Origin: Bryobacteraceae bacterium
GTDB lineage: Bacteria > Acidobacteriota > Terriglobia > Bryobacterales > Bryobacteraceae
DNA: 46,396 nucleotides
Direction: 5' to 3'
Assembly (NCBI GenBank): GCA_025980435.1
Contig: JAICXK010000007.1
Location: 1-46,396, forward strand
Shown here: piece by piece, positions 25,706 through 35,293 of the stretch
How the letters are laid out: every line of letters starts with the position of its first letter
How positions within the stretch are numbered: the stretch's first letter is position 1
Program-made: the position numbers and the translations under genes
The notes under the pieces: model-generated
What the model saw: the letters and a program-made list of their open reading frames with translations, nothing else
Databases searched by the model: none
What the model was told of the DNA's origin: nothing

Positions 25706-26899
25706 CTAACTGGCGTTGGGCGAAAACGCCTGTCCCGCAAGAGGCAGGCTAAGCTGGGTCGGCTGTTTCTGCAACACTCGATCGGGAGGCGCAGATGCCT
25801 GACCCCAGTCGTTCAGAATCCAGCATTGCTCCCATTCCGACCGGCGCACCAAGCTATCGTCCTTGCCGAGCGCAGTATTTTTGATGAACCGCAGAATATC
25901 ATCGGCTTCTGCCAATCTCCCGTTGTGCCGCAATAGATCGGACATCGAGAAGCCAAGCGATATTGCGGCCCGCCAATCCTGTTGGCGGCGCAGGTGTGCT
26001 TCGGCGCTTCCAAGAGCAGCCAGGCAGGCATCCGGATTTTGTCTCCATTGGGCGAAGAGCGCGGCCATCTCTTCAAACGAATGAGGGTCGGGTGCGGCCG
26101 CCGGCGCTATGAACATCGTAGAGGTCTTTCCCTGAAAGCGCACGAGTTCTCTGTCCACCGGGGCGAGATGCTCAAAGATGAAGAGGCACCGCCTGCCCGC
26201 ACAGAATTCGTGGAGGGCAATCCTGTTCTCTTCCGCAGTGCCGCTGAGCTTTAGCCCAAGCCGCTGTGCCGTATCGCCCAGAACGCCGGTACGGCTCCGG
26301 TTCCCGCAGTCAACCCAAAAGACGCCTTCGAAATCCTCCTGGTGAGCGCGTGCGAAGGCCAATGCGGCATCCCGGGATACGTCGATCTCAATTCCCGGCT
26401 GATCGGACAAGCTGCACGCCATGGCTTCCAAAAACTCACGGTTTACTTCTGTCGTAGTTGGGCCAGCGGGAAGGTCGATTTCCAGGTGAAAAAACGGATT
26501 TCTCTTTAGGAGCCATCGTTTCAACGCTCGCTGTCCGTTCCGTGTATCTTGGGATAACTCGAAGAAAGCCCTGCGCCGGAACAAGGGAGGAAAGTTGCAG
26601 TCGCGTAAAAGCACGAATGCGAGCTTCGCCCCGATGTTGCTAGTCTCATCAAAAAAGACCGGCTCCCACTTTTCTCGCCGCCAGGGTTTGGGAACGGAAT
26701 CGGGAGAAAGCAAGACGAGAACGACGCCCGCCGAGAGCCCATACTCTACGGTATCGATCAGGTCAGAGTCCGGTGCAATAACCCCCTCGCCGCGGCTCAC
26801 CTTCACCGGGCAGTTCGATTCGAGAAAGCCGGCCAGTTGGGTTGCGCGGACGCTGTCTTCCGGGGCGCAGCAGATGATTACTTCTTGCAGGTAACGCAT
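25706..26899 (-). CDS. TIR domain protein with degenerate STAND-like region and helical-repeat tail
   Basis: 397-residue protein; start at 26899 is set by a GGAGAGG site 8 bases upstream (an ATG at 26929 is the alternative). Residues 1-130 form a TIR domain: strand A EVIICCAPEDS, LVLLSPDSVP, and WRREKWEPVFF, then LRDCNFPPLF. In NAD-cleaving TIRs a Glu normally sits just before the second Trp; here that position is Lys77, with Glu76 one earlier. Residues about 165-268 look like an NB-ARC/STAND ATPase (AFARAHQEDFEGVFWVDCG, CLFIFEHL) but the expected GxxGxGK[ST] near residues 168-178 is missing. Residues 295-345 are TPR-like (DWRAAISLGFSMSDLLRHNG). The neighbours are unrelated. Possible immune or signalling protein, perhaps non-enzymatic. 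Confidence 0.75.
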   Translation of the reverse strand: MRYLQEVIICCAPEDSVRATQLAGFLESNCPVKVSRGEGVIAPDSDLIDTVEYGLSAGVVLVLLSPDSVPKPWRREKWEPVFFDETSNIGAKLAFVLLRDCNFPPLFRRRAFFELSQDTRNGQRALKRWLLKRNPFFHLEIDLPAGPTTTEVNREFLEAMACSLSDQPGIEIDVSRDAALAFARAHQEDFEGVFWVDCGNRSRTGVLGDTAQRLGLKLSGTAEENRIALHEFCAGRRCLFIFEHLAPVDRELVRFQGKTSTMFIAPAAAPDPHSFEEMAALFAQWRQNPDACLAALGSAEAHLRRQQDWRAAISLGFSMSDLLRHNGRLAEADDILRFIKNTALGKDDSLVRRSEWEQCWILNDWGQASAPPDRVLQKQPTQLSLPLAGQAFSPNAS

Positions 26900-26907
26900 C
26901 GGGCAAA

Positions 26908-26914
26908 CCTCTCC
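26908..26914 (-). promoter_or_regulatory. Ribosome-binding site of the TIR gene
   Basis: GGAGAGG on the minus strand, 8 bases from ATG 26899. It supports the start used rather than the longer frame, which would run into the kdsB coding region on the opposite strand. Confidence 0.6.
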
Positions 26915-26970
26915 ATCGTAATCCGCCATTTCCGGACGCCTCAAGCCGTTTTTACGTGCTACACTCAGTT

Positions 26971-27729
26971 GTGCGGACGCGGATTTTGGGAATAATTCCC
27001 GCCCGATTTGCCTCCTCCCGATTCCCCGGAAAAGCTCTCGCTCCTCTCGCCGGCAAGCCGATGCTGCAGCACGTTTGGGAACGTGCGCAAAAGTCCCGCT
27101 ACCTGGATGATCTGCTGGTAGCAACCGACGATGAACGCATCGCCTCTGCCGTGCGGCAGTTTGGCGCACGCGCCCGCATAACCAGCGCCGCTCATCCTAC
27201 AGGTACGGATCGCCTCGCGGAAATTGCCTCATCCGAGCCTGCCTCGTTGTATGTCAACATCCAGGGCGATGAGCCGCTGATCGATCCCGAAGCGATCGAT
27301 GCGGCCATTCTTTCCGTTCATGGCGATGAGAGCGTCGCTATGGGTACGCTGAAGAAGCAGATTGCCGATCCCACCGATATCGTCAACACCAACGTCGTCA
27401 AAGTCGTTACGAATCTGCTGAATGACGCAATCTATTTTTCCCGGTGCCCGATTCCATACGAGCGCGATGGGCGGAGCACAGTACCGCTTTACTTCAAGCA
27501 CATCGGCTTGTACGTGTACCGCCATGATTTCCTGACCCATTATCCGGATTTGACCGTTGGCCCGCTTGAACAGGCGGAGCGTCTGGAGCAGCTTCGCGCG
27601 CTCGAAAACGGCTATCGAATTCGGGTTGTAAACACAGAATATGAATCGCTCGGCGTAGATACGCCGGAAGATCTGGAGAGGGTGAACCAACTTTTTTCGG
27701 CGGTTGCCGAGTCATTCGGATTTAGTTGA
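26971..27729 (+). CDS. kdsB: 3-deoxy-manno-octulosonate cytidylyltransferase KdsB
   Basis: Activates KDO with CTP to CMP-KDO for lipid A core synthesis; cytoplasmic, 252 residues from GTG 26971 (a GTG at 26956 would add five residues). Family motifs: [16 protein letters not shown] at the N-terminus binding [22 protein letters not shown] with the metal-binding Asp, and the C-terminal [19 protein letters not shown]. It is the first gene of an operon with pyrG and kdsA; its TGA overlaps the pyrG ATG by one base (TGATG). The CTP it consumes is made by the next gene product. Confidence 0.95.
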   Translation: MRTRILGIIPARFASSRFPGKALAPLAGKPMLQHVWERAQKSRYLDDLLVATDDERIASAVRQFGARARITSAAHPTGTDRLAEIASSEPASLYVNIQGDEPLIDPEAIDAAILSVHGDESVAMGTLKKQIADPTDIVNTNVVKVVTNLLNDAIYFSRCPIPYERDGRSTVPLYFKHIGLYVYRHDFLTHYPDLTVGPLEQAERLEQLRALENGYRIRVVNTEYESLGVDTPEDLERVNQLFSAVAESFGFS

Positions 27730-29393
27730 TGCCTAAGTACATCTTCGTTACCGGTGGAGTTGTCTCGTCGTTAGGAAAAGGAATCGCGGCCGCGTCGATC
27801 GGCTGCCTTCTGGAAAGCAGAGGACTTCGTGTCACCCTGCAGAAATTCGATCCGTACCTCAATATCGATCCCGGAACCATGAGCCCGTTCCAGCACGGCG
27901 AGGTTTTCGTAACCGATGACGGCGCGGAAACCGATCTTGACCTGGGTCATTACGAGCGCTTCACGCATGCGCCTCTATCCCAGAGCAACAATCTCACCTC
28001 GGGCCGGATTTACGAAAACATCATTGCCCGCGAGCGGCGCGGTGATTACCTTGGGAAGACCGTGCAAGTGATCCCGCACGTCACGAATGAAATCAAGGCG
28101 GCCTGCCGGAAGGTTGCGGCGGACGTCGACATTGCCATCGTCGAGATCGGGGGCACGGTTGGCGATATTGAGTCGCTTCCATTCATTGAAGCGATTCGCC
28201 AGATGCGCCATGAGGAGGGCCGCGAAAACACGCTTTTCGTGCATCTGACGCTGGTGCCCTGGATTGCCGCGGCTCAGGAGTTGAAGACCAAACCGACTCA
28301 GCACAGCGTTAAGGAACTGCGCGCCGTTGGTATTCAGCCGGATATCCTGCTCTGCCGCTCGGAGCGGCCGCTTCCCCAGGAAGTGAAAGAGAAGATCGCG
28401 CTGTTCTGCGATGTGGACGTGAGCGGAGTCGTGACCGCAAAAGACGTTCACTCGGTGTATGAAATTCCTCTTGTTTTCGCGGATCAGGGCGTGGATGAAT
28501 CCATCCTCCGGCTACTCCATGTAAACGCCGCTCCGCGCAATTTGTCGCGATGGACCCAGATGCTCGATCGTATGAACAATCCCGTTCGCGAGGTGAGCAT
28601 CGGCCTGGTCGGGAAGTACGTTGAGTACGAGGATTCGTATAAGAGCTTAAAGGAAGCGCTGCTGCACGCCGGGATCGCGCATCAGGCACGCGTCAATATC
28701 GAATGGATTGAGTCCGAGCAGATGAACTGGCCCGATTGCCGGAGTTATCTGCGCCGGTTTGACGGCATTCTGGTACCGGGCGGATTCGGGAAGCGCGGCA
28801 TACCGGGCATGCTGAACGCGATTCGCTGCGCCCGCGAAGACCGCATTCCATACTTCGGCATCTGCCTGGGCATGCAGACGATGGTGATCGAATTTGCCCG
28901 CAACGTTTGCGGCCTGGCGGATGCCGACTCCACGGAATTCGATCCGGCCACACCCCATCGCGTTATTTTTAAGCTTCGCGAGTTGAAGGGCGTCGACGAA
29001 CTTGGGGGCACCATGCGGCTCGGCGCCTATCCGTGCCGGCTTGCGGAAGGAAGTTTCGCGGCCCAGGCTTATGGCGTCGCCGAAATCAGTGAACGCCATC
29101 GCCACCGCTACGAATTCAACCGCGAGTTCGAAGCAATCCTTACAAAACACGGGATGCGGCTGACCGGCGAGACGCCCGATGGCGTGTACGTGGAAATTTG
29201 TGAAGTGCCGAACCACCCCTGGTACCTTGGCTGCCAGTTCCATCCTGAATTTAAATCGAAGCCGCTGGAACCGCATCCGCTCTTCACGTCGTTTCTCGGA
29301 GCCGCTCTGGAGCACCGCGAGCTAAAGTCCCATTCTGTTCAGGAGAAGGAGACTTACCCGTGGTTGCGGTCGGTGCAGGCAGCTCTCAAGTAA
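27729..29393 (+). CDS. pyrG: CTP synthase PyrG
   Basis: Glutamine-dependent conversion of UTP to CTP, 554 residues, normal length. The ATG at 27729 overlaps the kdsB stop. N-terminal synthase domain: [20 protein letters not shown] with the P-loop, and [14 protein letters not shown]. The C-terminal class I glutamine amidotransferase domain has the nucleophile Cys379 in YFGICLGMQ (same number as in E. coli PyrG), and the His-Glu pair in [11 protein letters not shown]. The last 34 bases overlap the start of kdsA, so all three genes are tightly coupled. The kdsB-pyrG-kdsA order links CTP supply to LPS sugar activation. Confidence 0.97.
   Translation: MPKYIFVTGGVVSSLGKGIAAASIGCLLESRGLRVTLQKFDPYLNIDPGTMSPFQHGEVFVTDDGAETDLDLGHYERFTHAPLSQSNNLTSGRIYENIIARERRGDYLGKTVQVIPHVTNEIKAACRKVAADVDIAIVEIGGTVGDIESLPFIEAIRQMRHEEGRENTLFVHLTLVPWIAAAQELKTKPTQHSVKELRAVGIQPDILLCRSERPLPQEVKEKIALFCDVDVSGVVTAKDVHSVYEIPLVFADQGVDESILRLLHVNAAPRNLSRWTQMLDRMNNPVREVSIGLVGKYVEYEDSYKSLKEALLHAGIAHQARVNIEWIESEQMNWPDCRSYLRRFDGILVPGGFGKRGIPGMLNAIRCAREDRIPYFGICLGMQTMVIEFARNVCGLADADSTEFDPATPHRVIFKLRELKGVDELGGTMRLGAYPCRLAEGSFAAQAYGVAEISERHRHRYEFNREFEAILTKHGMRLTGETPDGVYVEICEVPNHPWYLGCQFHPEFKSKPLEPHPLFTSFLGAALEHRELKSHSVQEKETYPWLRSVQAALK
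29341..29352 (+). promoter_or_regulatory. Ribosome-binding site of kdsA inside pyrG
   Basis: AGGAGAAGGAGA lies within the pyrG 3' coding region, just before GTG 29360. It fixes the kdsA start and shows that kdsA is translated from its own site despite the overlap. Confidence 0.65.
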
Positions 29394-30172
29394 CGTTCGG
29401 TAACCATTCACCGCTTGCGCTCATAGCGGGGCCTTGCGTTATTGAAAGCGAAGAGCACACGCTGCGAATGGCCAAAGCGATTCGCGAAATCGCGCGCGCA
29501 TATGTTTTCAAAGCTTCTTTCGACAAAGCCAATCGCAGCAGCGTAAACTCCTATCGCGGGCCCGGGCTTACAGAGGGTCTGCGCATTCTGGGCGAAGTAA
29601 AAAAGCTGGGCATACCCGTTTTAACGGACATTCATGAGCCCGCTCAGGCCGCGCAGGCTGCCGAAATCGCAGATATTCTGCAAATCCCAGCTTTCCTCTG
29701 CCGCCAAACGGATCTGCTGGTCGAGGCGGGAAACACGAGCCGCGCGGTCAACATTAAAAAGGGACAATTTGTATCGCCCGCGGATATCCGCCATGCTGCC
29801 GAAAAGGTGGCCAGCACTGGAAATGAGCGGATCATTTTGACCGAGCGGGGCTCTTCCTTTGGCTACAACAATCTGGTGGTCGATATGCGCGGGTTGCCAA
29901 TCATGGCGGCAACGGGCTACCCGGTAGTTTTCGACGCCACCCATAGCGTTCAGCTTCCGGGAGCTGCCGGAACGGCGTCGGGCGGTCAGCCGGAGTTCAT
30001 CGAACCGCTCGCCCGGGCGGCCACGGCAGTCGGAATAGCGGGTGTATTCGTAGAAGTGCACGACCGGCCTGAAAAGGCGCTCTCGGATGGAGCCAATGCT
30101 TTGCGGCTCAGCCTGTTAGCCGCATTCTGGGAGCGGCTAAATGCAATCGACCAGCTTGTAAAGAGACGGTAA
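29360..30172 (+). CDS. kdsA: 3-deoxy-8-phosphooctulonate synthase KdsA, metal-dependent type
   Basis: Condenses phosphoenolpyruvate with arabinose 5-phosphate to KDO-8-phosphate; 270 residues from a GTG start with an internal ribosome-binding site in pyrG. Motifs: [61 protein letters not shown]. Cys26 in IAGPC is the metal ligand of class II (Aquifex-type) enzymes; the E. coli metal-independent class has Asn there. This Cys, with the DATHS and later Glu/Asp ligands, predicts a divalent-metal-dependent enzyme. Third gene of the kdsB-pyrG-kdsA operon; kdsD and kdsC are not adjacent. Confidence 0.96.
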   Translation: MVAVGAGSSQVTFGNHSPLALIAGPCVIESEEHTLRMAKAIREIARAYVFKASFDKANRSSVNSYRGPGLTEGLRILGEVKKLGIPVLTDIHEPAQAAQAAEIADILQIPAFLCRQTDLLVEAGNTSRAVNIKKGQFVSPADIRHAAEKVASTGNERIILTERGSSFGYNNLVVDMRGLPIMAATGYPVVFDATHSVQLPGAAGTASGGQPEFIEPLARAATAVGIAGVFVEVHDRPEKALSDGANALRLSLLAAFWERLNAIDQLVKRR

Positions 30173-30219
30173 GTCTTTTCAACCTGAGACAACGCCTGGG
30201 GCTCGAGACACGTCGTATC

Positions 30220-30717
30220 ATGGTGAATCGTATGGTTTCACGTGTCCAGCGCCGCCGGACCCTCCAGCGCGGCTTTTCGCTTATTGAACTACTGATCGTT
30301 ATCGCGATCATTCTCATCATTTTGTCCATTGCTTTGCCGCAGATGAGCAAATCGCGCATGAACGCGCAGGAAATGGCGGCAATTCGGGAAATACAGACTA
30401 TCAACCAGGCGCAAGTGCAGTACCAGTCGCAGTTTGGGCAGTTTGCAAAGTCCTTGACGCAGCTCGGACCACCCGCGTCGGCGGGCACTCCGGAAGGACC
30501 CGACGCAGCCGGACTGATTCCGGCGAGCCTGGCAGGCGGTTCCGCGAGCGGTTACAACTTTACGCTTACGCAGACTGCGCAAGGTTACGGAATCAGTGCG
30601 GTTCCCCAGCAGTTCGGCACGACCGGACGGCGCACGTTTTATTCCGATCCGAGTGGGATTACGCGTGAGAACTGGACCCAGGATCCCGCCACCGCGAGCA
30701 GTCCTGAATTGAAGTAA
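30220..30717 (+). CDS. Type IV pilin-like / type II secretion pseudopilin
   Basis: 165-residue protein with a class III prepilin leader: basic residues (VQRRRTLQR) then cleavage expected between Gly18 and Phe19 (RGFSLIELLIVIAI), with the conserved Glu at position 5 of the mature protein (Glu23). The N-terminal helix continues into a heptad-like amphipathic segment (NAQEMAAIREIQTINQAQVQYQSQFG) and a globular Gly/Pro-rich domain. It resembles GspG-like pseudopilins and minor pilins. It stands alone: no peptidase, ATPase or platform gene is near. An M1 peptidase gene starts 11 bases downstream on the same strand. Start ATG 30220; GTG 30223 and ATG 30232 are alternatives. Confidence 0.85.
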   Translation: MVNRMVSRVQRRRTLQRGFSLIELLIVIAIILIILSIALPQMSKSRMNAQEMAAIREIQTINQAQVQYQSQFGQFAKSLTQLGPPASAGTPEGPDAAGLIPASLAGGSASGYNFTLTQTAQGYGISAVPQQFGTTGRRTFYSDPSGITRENWTQDPATASSPELK

Positions 30718-30728
30718 CCGCGGTTGCC

Positions 30729-32966
30729 GTGAGAATCGCCGGCGCCCTTTTCTGTGCCCTGACCTGCTGCTTGTCCATTCGCGCCGCGGGTCAGCGTAGC
30801 GCCGCGGAAATCGCAGATGCGTTAAGCAACATTGCCGTAGATCCACAACAGACGTATCGCGTTCGCGACCTGCAGATCGTACGCGGCGACATCAAGATTT
30901 ATCTCACCGACGGAGTGCTGGCCTTTGCGACGCCGGTAGCGGGCCGCGCGGTGGCCGCTGTGTTCACAACTGCGCTCTCGGAAACCGGGGATGCCGAAGT
31001 TCTTGTGCTGCCGCCGCAGCGCAGCGAACGGGCATCGCTCGCTTCGTTCACCGGCAGCCCGAATTTGGACGAGCACTTCAGTTCTGCTTTGTTCATCTTC
31101 TCCGACGACACTGCCCGGGAGCTGGAATCGGAGCTGCAGCAGAGTGTTATCCAGCCCGCGCCGGGTATGATTACCCAGCTCACCGGGCCGGTCGATCCGG
31201 TGCTGCGGAGCGTCTGCACGCAGATCGATGTTTCCCTGATTGAATCGGTGCTGGATAATCATCCCCGGGAACAAGGCTTCTTTTACGCGGTAATTGGAGG
31301 GCGGCGCCTGGGATCGTTTGACCTGACCTATCAACCGGACGAGTTTGAACCCGTGTCCATCGGACGGGTCTCGTCCGACGGAAAGCGGTTTCAGTTATGG
31401 AGCAGCTTTCGACCTCGGCGCGCACCGGCTTTCGCCGTGCCCCCGCCGGAGATTAGTGATTATCGGATTGAAGCGACAATTCTGCCTGACCTCTCGCTGT
31501 CGGCGACCGCCGACTTCAGCATCGAGGCCGGGCCGGAGGACGGCCGCGTTCTGTCCTTCAATTTGTCCGAACATCTGCAGGTGCAATCCGCCTCGATCAA
31601 CGACCGGCCCGCAGAGGTGTACCAACGCGCATCGCCGCGCTTGGCCGAGCTGAAGAGCTCCGGAACATTTTTGATCGTATCTCCCACTGCGCTTTCACCA
31701 GGCGCAAGGTACCAGATTCAGGTCCGCTATCGCGGATCGGTTATCCGCCAAACCCCGACAGGCTACTTCGTGGACGACCGGACGACCTGGTACCCATTTC
31801 GGGGAACCATGTTAACCACGTTCGACCTGACATTCCATTGTCCGGAGCAGTTGCACCTGGTTTCAACCGGCGAACCGGTAAGCGAAAAGGTCGCCGAAGG
31901 CATTCGTACGGTACACCGGAAGACGCTAGTTCCCGAAGCTTTGGCGGGCTTCAATCTTGGCGACTACAGAATGAGCGGCTTCGACCAGGGGCGCTATCAC
32001 GTGGAATTCTATGCCGAAGAATCGGCCGCGCACGTGCTCGATCCCGCTCTGCAAAAGGAGACGGCCGAGGTGCTCAAGCAATACACGCATCTCTGGTCCG
32101 CGCTGCCCATTCATTGCCTTTCTGTATCACCGATTGACGGTTACTTTGGCCAGGGATTCCCAGGCCTGATCTATCTCTCAAACATTTCGTACATGCGGCC
32201 CGAGGATCGTCCGGTGGCGCTCCGTAACGAGCGGCTGAACGTCTTCTTCTCCGACCTGCTGCTGCCTCACGAAATCGCGCATCAGTGGTGGGGTAATATC
32301 GTGCGCCAGTCCGATTACCGCGCCGGATGGCTGACGGAGGCCATGGCGGACGATTCCGCCCTGCAGTTTCTTGGGCGCACGAAGGGCAGCGCCGCCGTGG
32401 ATACCGTGCTGGAGAGCTACCGCGATGAGTTGCTGCGCCCGGTAAACGGGAAGCCGCTGGAATCAGCGGGACCGGTTGACTTTGGACAGCGCCTGATCGA
32501 TACCGCCGGTCTTCCGGTGTGGCACGTTATTACGTACGAGAAGGGCGCCTGGGTTCTTCGTATGCTTCGGGAACGATTGGGCGACGACGGCTTCGACCGG
32601 CTGCAGCTTCGAATGCTTCAGGACTTCTCGGCTAAGCCCATCAGCAATGAAGATTTCCGCAAACTGGCTAGCAGCTTCGTGCCTCCCGGGCAGCCCGATA
32701 GATCACTGGAACTCTTTTTCGATACCTGGGTGTACAGCACGGGCATTCCCAAGCTAACGCTTCGCCGGAGGGGACGGGATTTCAGTCTCGGTGTTTCCGG
32801 CGTAGGCGATGATTTTAGCGCTGACGTTCCGCTGCGCTGCCGGTCAGGGAGCGGAAGGCAACAGATTTATTGGGTACGCGCCGTAACGGGCAGTAACTTT
32901 GTCCGGCCGCCGGGCGGTGGAACGTGCAGCCTGCCGCCTAAAGAAGATTTTCTATATGAGCCATGA
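30729..32966 (+). CDS. Exported M1-family zinc metallopeptidase
   Basis: 745 residues from a GTG start with a signal peptide (MRIAGALFCALTCCLSIRAAG). The gluzincin site is complete: HEIAH at residues 514-518 (ligands His514 and His518, catalytic Glu515), and exactly 18 residues later the third ligand Glu537 (GWLTEAMADDSA), the M1 signature spacing. The long N-terminal region (about 25-260) is unusual and not obviously part of the M1 fold; the beta-saddle domain follows at about 245-450 (ISDYRIEATILPDLSLSATA), then the catalytic domain. The classical GAMEN exopeptidase motif is replaced by a GFPGLIYLS segment. Presumably a periplasmic or surface-bound peptidase. The 3' end converges with an MFS gene, leaving 3 bases between stops. 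Confidence 0.88.
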   Translation: MRIAGALFCALTCCLSIRAAGQRSAAEIADALSNIAVDPQQTYRVRDLQIVRGDIKIYLTDGVLAFATPVAGRAVAAVFTTALSETGDAEVLVLPPQRSERASLASFTGSPNLDEHFSSALFIFSDDTARELESELQQSVIQPAPGMITQLTGPVDPVLRSVCTQIDVSLIESVLDNHPREQGFFYAVIGGRRLGSFDLTYQPDEFEPVSIGRVSSDGKRFQLWSSFRPRRAPAFAVPPPEISDYRIEATILPDLSLSATADFSIEAGPEDGRVLSFNLSEHLQVQSASINDRPAEVYQRASPRLAELKSSGTFLIVSPTALSPGARYQIQVRYRGSVIRQTPTGYFVDDRTTWYPFRGTMLTTFDLTFHCPEQLHLVSTGEPVSEKVAEGIRTVHRKTLVPEALAGFNLGDYRMSGFDQGRYHVEFYAEESAAHVLDPALQKETAEVLKQYTHLWSALPIHCLSVSPIDGYFGQGFPGLIYLSNISYMRPEDRPVALRNERLNVFFSDLLLPHEIAHQWWGNIVRQSDYRAGWLTEAMADDSALQFLGRTKGSAAVDTVLESYRDELLRPVNGKPLESAGPVDFGQRLIDTAGLPVWHVITYEKGAWVLRMLRERLGDDGFDRLQLRMLQDFSAKPISNEDFRKLASSFVPPGQPDRSLELFFDTWVYSTGIPKLTLRRRGRDFSLGVSGVGDDFSADVPLRCRSGSGRQQIYWVRAVTGSNFVRPPGGGTCSLPPKEDFLYEP

Positions 32967-32969
32967 TTA

Positions 32970-34175
32970 TCAGAGTTTGACCACATCGCGGCGCACGAAT
33001 ATAAAGTAGAGTGCCAGCAACACGACCAGCAAACCGTTGCCGGCCATGATCGCGGGCGCGGATGTCTGATGAATTAACAGGCCGGACACCAGGCTTCCGA
33101 GCGGCATTCCACCGCGGAAGGCTACATTGTAAACGCTCATCACACGCCCCCGCATGGTATCGCTCACGTAAAGCTGGACGAGCGATGAGTTAATAGCGAA
33201 GACAATCATCAGGCTGGCGCCGGCCAGGAACAGCAGGGCGGTGCTGATGCCGATGTTTCGGGACAGCCCGAAACCGGTGATGAACACGCCGAGCAGAAGC
33301 ATGGTGAAAAGTGAGCGTTTTGCCAGCCCGAAGTGGTTCTGGCTCGCGGCGACAAACAACGCTCCAGCAACGGACCCGGCGCCTGAGAGACACAGGAATA
33401 GCGTGAACGTATTGGCTCCGCCGTGGAATATGTCGCGGGCCATAACGGGCAGGAACGTGATGAGCGGATAGGAGAGCAGCGTCGTGAGAAATGCAAGAGC
33501 GACGAGCGAAAGCATACCCGCTCGATGGCGAATAAAGTCAATTCCGACTTGCATGCTCTTGATGACGGATTCTGCTGTTTTCTCCGGCACAAACTGCGGC
33601 CGGATCATCAGCAGCGAAAAAATCACTGCGATGTAGGAAATCCCGTTCAGTGTAAAGCACCAGCTCGCTCCGAGTTTCGTGAGGGCGAGTCCGCCAAGGG
33701 CAGGACCCACCACACGGGCCAGATTGAATTGAATGGAGTTGAGGGCGATCGCGTTCTGGAGGTCTTTTCTATCTACCAGGGTTGGTATGAGCGCCGAGTA
33801 CGCGGGCCCGCCAAACGCCTGAGCGACTCCAACGGCGAAGGATAGACACCAGATGTGCCAGACGCGGACGACTCCCGTTGCAACGAGCGCAGCCAGAACG
33901 AAAGCAGACGCCAACTGGATGAACTGCGACATTAGCAACAGGCCCCGGCGGCTCCGGCGATCCGCGAACACACCGCCGAAAAGCGATAGGAGAAAGACGG
34001 GAATCTGGCCGAAAAACGTGTCGAGGCCCAAATAGAACGAGGAATCGGTTAGCTGGTAGACCAGCCAGCTCTGCGCCAGAATCTGCATCCAGCTTCCGAT
34101 GCTGGAGGTGCATGCGCCCAGCCACATGAGGCGAAAGTCGGGATAGCTAAATGCCCTGAAGACCCTTTTTAGCAA
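32970..34175 (-). CDS. MFS transporter, EntS-like exporter family
   Basis: 401 residues with twelve predicted membrane helices. The N-terminal [35 protein letters not shown] and the loop [18 protein letters not shown] (MFS motif A, between helices 2 and 3) match the MFS_3 group that includes the enterobactin exporter EntS. The start is a TTG at 34175; no in-frame ATG precedes a stop upstream. Substrate not predictable. Divergent from an SMR transporter gene, with 50 bases between them containing a perfect 7-base inverted repeat. No siderophore biosynthesis gene is near, so a siderophore role is not supported here. Confidence 0.87.
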   Translation of the reverse strand: MLKRVFRAFSYPDFRLMWLGACTSSIGSWMQILAQSWLVYQLTDSSFYLGLDTFFGQIPVFLLSLFGGVFADRRSRRGLLLMSQFIQLASAFVLAALVATGVVRVWHIWCLSFAVGVAQAFGGPAYSALIPTLVDRKDLQNAIALNSIQFNLARVVGPALGGLALTKLGASWCFTLNGISYIAVIFSLLMIRPQFVPEKTAESVIKSMQVGIDFIRHRAGMLSLVALAFLTTLLSYPLITFLPVMARDIFHGGANTFTLFLCLSGAGSVAGALFVAASQNHFGLAKRSLFTMLLLGVFITGFGLSRNIGISTALLFLAGASLMIVFAINSSLVQLYVSDTMRGRVMSVYNVAFRGGMPLGSLVSGLLIHQTSAPAIMAGNGLLVVLLALYFIFVRRDVVKL

Positions 34176-34215
34176 GTCATGCTCTTTGTAGCACGAGGCG
34201 AAATGAGTCTTGCTA
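34170..34215. promoter_or_regulatory. Inverted repeat between divergent transporter genes
   Basis: TAGCAAG (34170-34176) and CTTGCTA (34209-34215) are perfect complements; TCAT (34177-34180) and ATGA (34203-34206) extend the pairing with a 2-base bulge. An inner TGCT/AGCA pairs at 34180-34193. The left arm overlaps the MFS start codon. It could be an operator for both transporters or a structured leader of the SMR mRNA. Confidence 0.4.
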
Positions 34216-34225
34216 CCTTCATGGA

Positions 34226-34537
34226 ATGGCTTGGGTACTTCTCATCATTGCCGGCCTCCTGGAAGTCGGCTGGGCGGTAGGTCTGAAGTTTACTGAAGGG
34301 TTTACCCATCTGACCGCCAGCATCGCAACCGTCGCGGCCATGATCGCGAGCATGGCCTTGCTGGGCGTGGCGGTGAGAACCCTTCCAATTGGAACGGCTT
34401 ATGCTGTCTGGACGGGTATCGGCACGGTAGGGACTGTGCTGGTTGGAGTAATTCTTCTGAAAGAATCCATGTCGCCGTTGCAGTTGGCGTGTATTGCACT
34501 GATCGTCACCGGGATTGCGGGACTGAAAGCGTTATAA
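34226..34537 (+). CDS. SMR-family transporter of the SugE/Gdx type
   Basis: Small multidrug resistance family protein, 103 residues with four membrane helices, normal length. Glu13 in [16 protein letters not shown] is the conserved coupling carboxylate. The [13 protein letters not shown] and [17 protein letters not shown] segments favour the SugE/Gdx branch, which exports guanidinium ion, over the EmrE/Qac branch. The pattern assignment is from family knowledge, not a search. A guanidine riboswitch was looked for upstream and not found. Divergent from the MFS gene; followed on the opposite strand by the cys operon's last gene 14 bases away. Confidence 0.88.
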   Translation: MAWVLLIIAGLLEVGWAVGLKFTEGFTHLTASIATVAAMIASMALLGVAVRTLPIGTAYAVWTGIGTVGTVLVGVILLKESMSPLQLACIALIVTGIAGLKAL

Positions 34538-34551
34538 ACGTGGATTTAGGT

Positions 34552-35292
34552 TTAAGGGTGTAGAGCCAGGCGACAGCCGAGCAGAATGAGCACGAGCAGC
34601 AGGCCGATGCGAAGGGCGCGCTGGTTTACGCGAGTGGCGAGAGCGGATCCGGTGATTGCGCCGAAGATACCGCCGATTGACATCTTAATGAGCAGCGCAA
34701 GATCATAATTTCCCGCTCCGATATGGATGGCGCCTCCTGCGATAGAGAGACCAAGGCCGAAACAAAGATCGGTGCCCACAACTTCCGCGGCAGTGAGGGG
34801 TGTCATACCCAGCAGAAGAAGGGATCCAAGCGCGCCGGCGCCCGCCGAAGAGAAGCCGACTTCAGCCCCGATCGGCAAAGCCAGCCAGGGGATGAGCCGG
34901 GATCGGTCTTTGGAGACGGCATTTGCCGCGGGACGAAAGACCCGGTAAAGCCGCACCACCGCCGTTACAACGATGAAGACGCCGAGTATCGCGTAAACAA
35001 CACCCTGGTGCGATGCCCGCTTGGCGTGGTCCAGGAGGAATGAGCCGGCGATTACTCCCGGCAGACCGCCCAGCAACAAAAGCTTCAGGACGTTGAAATT
35101 CACCTGACGGCGCGCGGCATAGAAGGGAACCGAGGCGATCTTGACGAGAGCCGAGAACGCGAGCGCGGTTCCCACGGCAGCCGCCGGAGGAACACCAAGG
35201 AGCATAATCAGCAGGGGAGTGGTCAAAGTGCCTGCCCCTACGCCTGTTAAGGAGATGGCGACGGCAATCGCAAATCCGAGCAGGACCTCCAT
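34552..35292 (-). CDS. TauE/SafE family sulfite or sulfur-compound transporter
   Basis: 246-residue membrane protein with about eight hydrophobic helices in two related halves, each beginning with a Gly-rich segment (ISLTGVGAGTLTTPLLIMLLG and EVGFSSAGAGALGSLLLLG), the TauE/SafE pattern. The middle loop is charged (KDRSRLIPW). It is the last gene of the cysD-cysN-cysH operon, one base after the cysH stop, so it probably moves a sulfur compound: export of excess sulfite, or possibly uptake of sulfate, since no other sulfate transporter is in the cluster. Direction cannot be read from sequence. Confidence 0.88.
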   Translation of the reverse strand: MEVLLGFAIAVAISLTGVGAGTLTTPLLIMLLGVPPAAAVGTALAFSALVKIASVPFYAARRQVNFNVLKLLLLGGLPGVIAGSFLLDHAKRASHQGVVYAILGVFIVVTAVVRLYRVFRPAANAVSKDRSRLIPWLALPIGAEVGFSSAGAGALGSLLLLGMTPLTAAEVVGTDLCFGLGLSIAGGAIHIGAGNYDLALLIKMSIGGIFGAITGSALATRVNQRALRIGLLLVLILLGCRLALHP

Positions 35293-35293
35293 C

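Noticed and set aside
34176-34225. Guanidine-II type riboswitch before the SMR gene, prompted by an ACGA loop-like sequence at 34193-34196
   Set aside because: The flanks of ACGA (GTAGC and GGCGA) do not pair as required and there is no second ACGR hairpin.
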